Source: Desulfosporosinus sp. UBA5188
Lineage (GTDB): Bacteria > Bacillota > Desulfitobacteriia > Desulfitobacteriales > Desulfitobacteriaceae
Reading direction: 5' to 3'
DNA length: 11,261 bases
NCBI GenBank assembly: GCA_002413075.1
Contig: DHWG01000036.1
Span: 1,702 to 12,962 of the forward strand
Under the pieces are notes generated by a model. That model had not been told where the DNA came from. It did no database searches and saw nothing but the letters and a program-made list of their open reading frames with translations. A program made the position numbers and the translations under genes. This document shows, in pieces, positions 6,719 through 11,261 of this stretch; positions within the stretch are counted from its first letter, which is position 1; every line of letters starts with the position of its first letter.

Positions 6719-7662
6719 AGAAACAACGCGTGATTGGTCTGTTTGACTCCGGTGTGGGTGGATTAACGGTGATGAAAGAAATTCTCGAGCAACTACTCGA
6801 TGTTAGAATTGTCTATTTTGGGGATACCGCTAGGGTTCCTTATGGTAATCGTTCGAGGGAAGAACTCATCCGTTTCGGAGAAGAGATTGTCACCTTTTTA
6901 ATTGGGCAAGGGGCAGAAGTGATTGTCGTGGCTTGTAATACCAGTTCGGCAACCGCCCTTCCAGTGTTGCGAGAACGCTTTGACATCCCGATGATCGGCA
7001 TGGTAGAACCGGGGGCCCGTTTGGCCGTTGAAAAAACAATCGCGGGTAGGATTGGTCTGATTGCTACGGAAACCACGGTGCGCAGCAAGGCCTATTCGTC
7101 CGGCGTGAGTCGAGCGTTGGCTAAAGGGAGTGTACCCGAAGACTCGGTACTTAGGGCGGCTTGGCAGCAGGGAGAACAAGCGATTGCGTTAGTCAAAGCT
7201 CAGAGCTGTCCACTCTTTGTTCCTCTCATTGAGGCAGGGCTGGCAAACTCCTCAGAAGCTCAAGGAATTGCCCGAACGTATCTGGCGCCACTACAGGCGG
7301 CCGGCGTGGATGCTCTTATTTTGGGGTGCACGCATTTCCCCTTCCTTGAACCAGTGATTCACGAGATATTAGGGGAAGATGTGTTGTTAATAGACCCCGC
7401 TTTGGCAGTGGTAGAAGAACTCGAATTACTACTTAAGCATATGGATGAGCAGGAAAAAGAGCGGGCTACGGGAGAGGGTAATAAGGCAGGGACGGCAAAA
7501 TATATTGGCCTAGCACCGACACCTTCTGCTTTGGTCTTGGGAAAAAGTCATTGGCGAACCCGTTATTTTGTGAGTGGGGATCCCGGCCTTTTCCGGCAAG
7601 TTGGTAATACCCTTTTGCAAGAACCGATCGACCTTGTGGAGCAAGTGACCCTGGGAGATTAG
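6715..7662 (+). CDS. murI: Glutamate racemase
   Basis: Cofactor-independent cytosolic racemase interconverting L- and D-glutamate; D-glutamate is required for peptidoglycan. Family motifs are complete: IGLFDSGVGGLTV (7-19) with the catalytic-site aspartate and serine, FGDTARVPYG (35-44), VVACNTSSATAL with catalytic Cys74, and LGCTHFPFLEP with catalytic Cys205 followed by His207. The C-terminus ends in the usual RYFVSGDPGLFRQVG segment. At 315 residues it is clearly longer than the common 260-280; the extra length is mainly a hydrophilic loop around residues 243-280. The start is TTG 6715, with AGGGGGAG five bases upstream, overlapping the gntR stop by four bases (TTGA). Being followed by glutamate mutase, it could in addition feed D-glutamate into L-glutamate breakdown; that is inference. 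Confidence 0.95.
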   Translation: MKKQRVIGLFDSGVGGLTVMKEILEQLLDVRIVYFGDTARVPYGNRSREELIRFGEEIVTFLIGQGAEVIVVACNTSSATALPVLRERFDIPMIGMVEPGARLAVEKTIAGRIGLIATETTVRSKAYSSGVSRALAKGSVPEDSVLRAAWQQGEQAIALVKAQSCPLFVPLIEAGLANSSEAQGIARTYLAPLQAAGVDALILGCTHFPFLEPVIHEILGEDVLLIDPALAVVEELELLLKHMDEQEKERATGEGNKAGTAKYIGLAPTPSALVLGKSHWRTRYFVSGDPGLFRQVGNTLLQEPIDLVEQVTLGD

Positions 7663-7674
7663 TGAACTGGTTCA
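7663..7674. promoter_or_regulatory. Palindrome TGAACTGGTTCA after murI, candidate operator
   Basis: Five-base inverted arms (TGAAC/GTTCA) around a TG centre begin at the base after the murI stop. It shares ACTGGTT(C)AAC with the palindrome upstream of gntR. A -10-like TAAAAT lies at 7677-7682, immediately downstream, but I found no good -35 for it. Together these could be an internal operator/promoter for the glm genes. Short palindromes arise by chance, so confidence is low. Confidence 0.25.
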
Positions 7675-7693
7675 ACTAAAATTAAACATCGAG

Positions 7694-7724
7694 GCTTTGG
7701 TGGGGAGTCTACCCCCACCAAAGC
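7694..7724 (+). other. Strong GC-rich hairpin in the murI-glmS gap
   Basis: A perfect 12-bp stem, 7694-7705 with 7713-7724, has a seven-base loop (agtctac). There is no T run after the stem on either strand, so it is not a standard intrinsic terminator. It would sit at the 5' end of a transcript begun at the TAAAAT element, or mid-message in a read-through from murI, where it could act as a stabiliser, processing site or attenuator. It is followed by an AGGAGG (7732-7737) that has no start codon at normal distance. Confidence 0.8.
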
Positions 7725-7741
7725 AGAGTACAGGAGGTACC

Positions 7742-7770
7742 ACTCCCACTTGTCGAAGTGAGAGTCTCAC
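7742..7770 (+). other. Second hairpin and overlapping palindrome before glmS
   Basis: Positions 7742-7751 pair with 7756-7765 in nine of ten positions around the loop GTCG. Overlapping this, GTGAGAGTCTCAC (7758-7770) is a palindrome with six-base arms and one central base, so two folds compete for the same bases. The element ends ten bases before the glmS ribosome-binding site (GGGAGGAA, 7780-7787). It may affect glmS translation or be a protein-binding site; neither is shown by the sequence alone. Confidence 0.55.
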
Positions 7771-7793
7771 GAAATGACCGGGAGGAATTGATT

Positions 7794-8213
7794 GTGGAAC
7801 AAAAGACCGTCGTCTTAGGGGTTATTGGCTCAGATGTTCATGCCGTGGGGAACCGAATTTTGGACTATGCGTTTAGCCAAGCGGGCTTTAAAGTTATCAA
7901 TATTGGGGTGCTCTCAACTCAAGAGGAATTCATTCATGCGGCCATTGAAACCAACGCTGAGGTGATGTTGGTCTCGTCTTTGTATGGGCACGGAGAGATG
8001 GATTGTCGGGGGTTGCGTGAGAAATGTCAGGAAACTGGAATTGGCAATATCTTGATGTATGTCGGTGGTAACTTGGTCATCGGGAAACAGGACTTTGAAT
8101 TAGTCAAAGAACGGTTCTTGGCCATGGGTTTTGATCGAGTTTATCCACCTGGGACTATGCCAGAGATTCCGATTGCCGATTTGCTTAAGGATTTAGGTAT
8201 CACACATAATTAA
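7794..8213 (+). CDS. glmS: Glutamate mutase sigma (S) subunit, cobalamin-binding
   Basis: Small B12-binding subunit (also called MutS/MamA, unrelated to mismatch repair) of adenosylcobalamin-dependent glutamate mutase, which with GlmE converts L-glutamate to (2S,3S)-3-methylaspartate. From GTG 7794 it has 139 residues, close to the clostridial 137. It has the base-off/His-on motif D14-V-H16-A-V-G19, with His16 as the cobalt ligand, the VSSLYG segment (Ser61, Leu63) and VGGN (90-93) that cradle the cofactor's nucleotide tail. The start is chosen because GGGAGGA lies seven bases upstream and MEQKTVVLGVIGSD matches clostridial N-termini; a frame-compatible GTG at 7758 would add 12 residues, and TTG 7788 is too near the ribosome site. 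Position 15 is Val where I recall Cys in Clostridium. The stop is 14 bp before glmL. Confidence 0.94.
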   Translation: MEQKTVVLGVIGSDVHAVGNRILDYAFSQAGFKVINIGVLSTQEEFIHAAIETNAEVMLVSSLYGHGEMDCRGLREKCQETGIGNILMYVGGNLVIGKQDFELVKERFLAMGFDRVYPPGTMPEIPIADLLKDLGITHN

Positions 8214-8227
8214 AGGGGGAATGGACC

Positions 8228-9607
8228 TTGCAAGCAGTCCTTCTCATTGATTTTGGAAGTACGTACACCAAGGTGACGATTGTTGACCTCATCAGCGAGG
8301 AGATCATCGGGACAGCCAGAGCCGGTACAACCATTGAAACGAATATCATGGATGGGTTGAAAGCAGCGTTAGCTCAAATCCCTGAACCTGTGGAAGGGTG
8401 GAATTTTATTCGTAAACTCGCTTGTAGTAGCGCAGCTGGTGGCTTAAAGATGATCGCCAGCGGTCTCGTGAAAGAGCTCACCGCGGAAGCAGCAAGACGG
8501 GCGGCCCTGGGAGCAGGCGCTCGAGTGCTGGAAGTCTTTAGTTATGAACTGACCACACAGGACCTCGATAAAATTAGCGCCTCTCAACCGGATATCCTCT
8601 TGTTAGCTGGAGGAACGGACGGTGGAAATAAAGAAGTCCTCCTGAAAAATGCAGAAATGCTCTCTCGGCTCCCCACCCGTCTTCCTGTCGTGATTGCGGG
8701 CAATAAAGTCGTCTCAGCACAGGCTGCGGACCTCTTAAGAAAACGACACGAGCCCGTGGTTGTGGCCGACAATGTGATGCCAGAGCTCGGCGTCTTGTCG
8801 GTAGAATCTGCTCGCTTAGCGATTAGGGATGTGTTCCTCACGCACATCATCAAGGCTAAAGGCTTAGATAAAGCGGAAGCGTTTATTGAGAAAATTATGA
8901 TGCCAACGCCGGCTGCGGTGCTTTCGGCGGCAGAATTACTGGCTCAGGGATACGGTTCAGAACGGGGAATGGGTGAACTGATGATTGTAGATGTCGGGGG
9001 AGCCACGACGGATGTGCATTCGATTGCCAAGGGTGACCCGAGCAAACCCAGCGTGATGCTTAAAGGTTTACCAGAGCCTTTTGCCAAACGCACGGTAGAG
9101 GGCGATCTAGGAATGCGTTTTAGTTCAGAAGCGCTCGTGGAAACAACAGGAAAGAGACTGCTTGACTATCTTGGCTGGACAGAGGATCAAGTGGCGTGCC
9201 AACTTGGCTTATGCAAAGAAGATCCTTGGCGGATCCCCAAAACAGAGGAGGAAGCCAAGTTCGATGTTGCTATGGGCCGGATGGCCGTGAGTTTGGCCGT
9301 GGATCGCCATGTGGGAACGCTGGAAGTGGTTTATACCCCCTTCGGAGCGACTTATGTACAGCATGGCAAGGATTTGACACAATTACCCGTCATCATCGGG
9401 ACGGGAGGCGTCCTTCTCTATAACCCTGGTGCCTCGGAAATTCTACAGGGGGCGATCTTCAATCCGAACGAACCCACAATTCTCAAACCACAAAAGCCCC
9501 ATTTCTATATGGATAAAGAATATATTTTAGCAGCGATGGGACTGCTTAGAGAAGTGGCACCCCTAGTTGCGCTTCGAATCATGAAAAAATATGTCGTCAA
9601 ACAATAG
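8228..9607 (+). CDS. glmL: Glutamate mutase-associated protein GlmL (MutL), ASKHA-fold ATPase
   Basis: Protein of 459 residues encoded between the two mutase subunits, as in clostridia, where the homologue is about 462 residues. It belongs to the actin/Hsp70/sugar-kinase (ASKHA) ATPase fold: phosphate-1 loop LLIDFGSTYTKV (5-16), a second glycine-rich loop AGGTDGGN (127-134), and the phosphate-2 motif IVDVGGATTDV (253-263). By analogy with other B12-enzyme partner ATPases it is thought to reactivate or repair the mutase by exchanging damaged cobalamin; it is not the DNA-repair MutL. The start is TTG 8228, with AAGGGGG overlapping the glmS stop eight bases upstream; the ATG at 8221 is out of frame. 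The stop is 12 bp before glmE, so the three are tightly co-translated. Confidence 0.93.
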   Translation: MQAVLLIDFGSTYTKVTIVDLISEEIIGTARAGTTIETNIMDGLKAALAQIPEPVEGWNFIRKLACSSAAGGLKMIASGLVKELTAEAARRAALGAGARVLEVFSYELTTQDLDKISASQPDILLLAGGTDGGNKEVLLKNAEMLSRLPTRLPVVIAGNKVVSAQAADLLRKRHEPVVVADNVMPELGVLSVESARLAIRDVFLTHIIKAKGLDKAEAFIEKIMMPTPAAVLSAAELLAQGYGSERGMGELMIVDVGGATTDVHSIAKGDPSKPSVMLKGLPEPFAKRTVEGDLGMRFSSEALVETTGKRLLDYLGWTEDQVACQLGLCKEDPWRIPKTEEEAKFDVAMGRMAVSLAVDRHVGTLEVVYTPFGATYVQHGKDLTQLPVIIGTGGVLLYNPGASEILQGAIFNPNEPTILKPQKPHFYMDKEYILAAMGLLREVAPLVALRIMKKYVVKQ

Positions 9608-9619
9608 GAGGGCTTAGCC

Positions 9620-11074
9620 ATGGAATTAACCGTTCAACAAATAGATGCTGAAGAATTTCAACGTCAGAGGCAGGAAGTCTTAAGCCAATGGGAGACCGCT
9701 AAGGATGTCAACTTTGAAGAAGCCGTCGCCTATCATAAGACTTTACCTAAGAGCAAAATATTTGCTGAAAAACTGGCTGAAGGAAAAGCAAAAGGGATCA
9801 CCTATGCGCAACCGCGCGCAGGTGTGGCTCTTCTCAATGAACATATCGAGTTGTTGCGATTCCTTCAAGATGACGGTGGGGCAGATTTCTTACCGACGAC
9901 GATTGATTCCTATACCCGTCAGAACCGGTATACGGAAGCACAAGCAGGCATTGAAGAAAGCCAAGCCATCGGACGCTCTATGCTGAATGGATTTCCGGCC
10001 GTCAACCATGGGGTTGCAGCTTGCCGACGAGTCGTCGAAAGTGTTCAAGTACCTGTTCAGGTTCGGCACGGAACCCCAGATGCTCGTTTACTGGCAGAAA
10101 TCACGATTGCCGGTGGATTTACCGCTTATGAAGGGGGCGGAATTTCGTATAACATTCCGTATTCCAAGGACGTTTCTATAGAAAGTACGATTAAATACTG
10201 GCAGTATGTAGACCGCTTGGTCGGCTTGTATGAAGAGCAAGGGGTCAAAATAAATCGCGAGCCATTCGGTCCCTTGACGGGAACGCTGGTTCCGCCCGCC
10301 ATTTCCCATGCGGTGGCGGTGATTGAAAGTATTCTTGCGGTGACTCAAGGTGTTCGCAGTCTGACGCTTGGCTATGGACAATGTGGTAATCTTATTCAAG
10401 ACGTCGCCGCCTTGCATACGCTGCCCGTTCTTGCGGAAGAGTACTTAGCGAAACTCGGCTTACCCAAAGTGATGATCACCACGGTTTTTCACCAATGGAT
10501 GGGTGGTTTTCCTCAAGACGAAGCGATGGCCTATGGGGTTATTTCCTGGGGTGCTGTGACCGCAGCCTTAGGCAAGGCCTCAAAGGTTATTGTTAAGACC
10601 CCGCATGAAGCCCTGGGAATACCGACCAAAGAGGCTAATGCGGCAGGAATTCGCACGACAAAACAGATCTTGAACATGCTGAAAGACCAAAGCCTGCCCA
10701 TGACCCCTGAGCTCGCTGTGGAAGAAGGTATGATTATGGCAGAAACTAGGGCGATCCTCGATCGAGTCCTCGAACTGGGAGAAGGGGATGCCGCAGTCGG
10801 CGCTGTCCGAGCTTTTCAAGCGGGCGTTATTGACGTGCCCTTTGCTCCCAGCCGTTATAATTCCGGTAAAATTTTACCCGCCCGCGATAGCACGGGTGCG
10901 GTGCGCCTCCTGGATTTTGGGAATATTCCGTTTGATGAGAGGATTAAGGAATTTCACAGAGAACGCATAGCGCAGCGTGGCCGAGATGAGGGTAGGGATC
11001 CGTCGTTTCAGATGGTGATTGATGATATTTATGCGATTGGAAAAGGGATGCTCGTTGGTCGACCAAGGTCTTAA
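9620..11074 (+). CDS. glmE: Glutamate mutase epsilon (E) subunit, catalytic
   Basis: Catalytic TIM-barrel subunit (MutE) of adenosylcobalamin-dependent glutamate mutase, 484 residues against about 483 in Clostridium. It binds L-glutamate and houses the radical carbon-skeleton rearrangement at the interface with GlmS. The substrate 'arginine claw' residues fall at the same numbers as in the clostridial enzyme: Arg66 (AQPRAG), Arg100 (YTRQNRY) and Arg149 (VRHGTPD). Glu171, Tyr177 and Tyr181 (EGGGISYNIPY) also match, as do the cofactor-contacting Lys326 and Glu330 (KTPHEALGIPTKEAN). The C-terminus FQMVIDDIYAIGKG is conserved. Nothing suggests loss of activity. The start ATG has AGGAGGG, overlapping the glmL stop, seven bases upstream. 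No terminator with a T run follows; a GC-rich structured element does. Confidence 0.96.
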   Translation: MELTVQQIDAEEFQRQRQEVLSQWETAKDVNFEEAVAYHKTLPKSKIFAEKLAEGKAKGITYAQPRAGVALLNEHIELLRFLQDDGGADFLPTTIDSYTRQNRYTEAQAGIEESQAIGRSMLNGFPAVNHGVAACRRVVESVQVPVQVRHGTPDARLLAEITIAGGFTAYEGGGISYNIPYSKDVSIESTIKYWQYVDRLVGLYEEQGVKINREPFGPLTGTLVPPAISHAVAVIESILAVTQGVRSLTLGYGQCGNLIQDVAALHTLPVLAEEYLAKLGLPKVMITTVFHQWMGGFPQDEAMAYGVISWGAVTAALGKASKVIVKTPHEALGIPTKEANAAGIRTTKQILNMLKDQSLPMTPELAVEEGMIMAETRAILDRVLELGEGDAAVGAVRAFQAGVIDVPFAPSRYNSGKILPARDSTGAVRLLDFGNIPFDERIKEFHRERIAQRGRDEGRDPSFQMVIDDIYAIGKGMLVGRPRS

Positions 11075-11112
11075 CGACGCTGGTCGGTGCCGGTTGAGAC
11101 ACGTTCGTGACG

Positions 11113-11261
11113 GGCGCTCGGCAGGCAAACTAGTCACTCAAGCTTCCCTCCAAACAGGGTCCCCGGCGAATTCGTCACCCTTGACGAGTCGCCGGCTTCG
11201 CACGTCCTGTGCTCAGCCCTGTTTTCCGGGTCGCTTTCGTGAAGTTTGGCGGGCTGCTCGC
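11113..11261 (+). other. GC-rich long-stem element with two inner hairpins (possible dispersed repeat or structured RNA)
   Basis: This non-coding stretch is richer in G+C than the genes around it (100 of 161 bases in 11101-11261). It folds as nested inverted repeats. AAACAGGG (11152-11159) pairs with CCCTGTTT (11217-11224). Inside lie a hairpin of CCGGCGA/TCGCCGG plus TCGTCA/TGACGA around loop CCCT (11163-11195), and a small hairpin GCAC/GTGC (11200-11212). Outward the stem continues in short blocks of 3, 4, 4 and 5 pairs separated by small internal loops, through AAACT (11126-11130) with AGTTT (11243-11247) and on, more loosely, to about 11113/11261. It starts about 40 bp after glmE and reaches the window end, so its right border is not certain. 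It might act as the 3' end of the glm transcript, but there is no T run. Confidence 0.6.

Noticed and set aside
7694..7724. Reading the murI-glmS hairpin as an intrinsic terminator
   Set aside because: The stem is strong but neither strand has a T run after it, so it is recorded as a structured leader element instead.
7750..7761. Tiny leader peptide (TTG TCG AAG TGA) behind the orphan AGGAGG
   Set aside because: Spacing of 12 bases from AGGAGG, a weak start codon and only three codons make it unconvincing without conservation data.
7663..7793. Cobalamin riboswitch upstream of the B12-dependent mutase genes
   Set aside because: The gap is only 131 bp, too short for a normal cobalamin aptamer, and I found no B12-box-like sequence in it.
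11055..11066. Perfect 12-base palindrome TTGGTCGACCAA
   Set aside because: It lies inside the last codons of glmE, in the conserved GRP region; a short palindrome within coding sequence is more simply explained by codon choice.

Overview
The window suggests a low-to-mid G+C anaerobic Firmicute, most likely of the Desulfosporosinus/Desulfitobacterium (Peptococcaceae) type. The evidence is an HPr kinase/phosphorylase with an HPr carrying the regulatory serine, strong purine-rich Shine-Dalgarno sites, frequent TTG/GTG starts, and an adenosylcobalamin-dependent glutamate mutase of the clostridial type. The phylum is well supported; the genus is a guess. All genes lie on the + strand.

Layout. (1) Positions 1-336 hold the C-terminal end of a MacB/FtsX-type ABC transporter permease, closed by a strong intrinsic terminator (377-418). 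(2) Positions 568-5542 form a phosphotransferase (PTS) operon: hprK, a fused IICBA sugar permease of the glucose/N-acetylglucosamine family, ptsH (HPr) and ptsI (Enzyme I), closed by a second terminator (5559-5587). It is a complete PEP-to-sugar phosphorelay (EI, HPr, IIA, IIB, IIC) together with the kinase that regulates HPr. (3) Positions 5765-11074 form a second set: a GntR-family regulator with an unusual long C-terminal domain, translationally coupled to glutamate racemase (murI), then a 131-bp structured gap, then the glutamate mutase genes glmS (mutS), glmL (mutL) and glmE (mutE). (4) Positions 11075-11261 have no gene. They hold a GC-rich sequence that can fold into a long irregular stem with two inner hairpins, and it runs to or past the window end.

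How the genes work together. In the PTS operon, Enzyme I takes phosphate from PEP, passes it to HPr His14, then to the IIA and IIB domains of the permease, which phosphorylate the incoming sugar. HprK phosphorylates HPr on Ser45, the usual Firmicute link to catabolite control. In the second cluster, MurI interconverts L- and D-glutamate, and GlmS/GlmE convert L-glutamate to (2S,3S)-3-methylaspartate using adenosylcobalamin, with GlmL as the presumed reactivating/repair ATPase. Methylaspartase, the usual next enzyme, is not in the window.

The individual protein families are known. The parts most worth a second look are the non-coding ones (the murI-glmS leader, a short palindrome shared by the two ends of the gntR-murI unit, and the structured 3' element), and the GntR-racemase-mutase linkage. 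I saw no CRISPR array, tRNA, rRNA, insertion sequence or cobalamin riboswitch.
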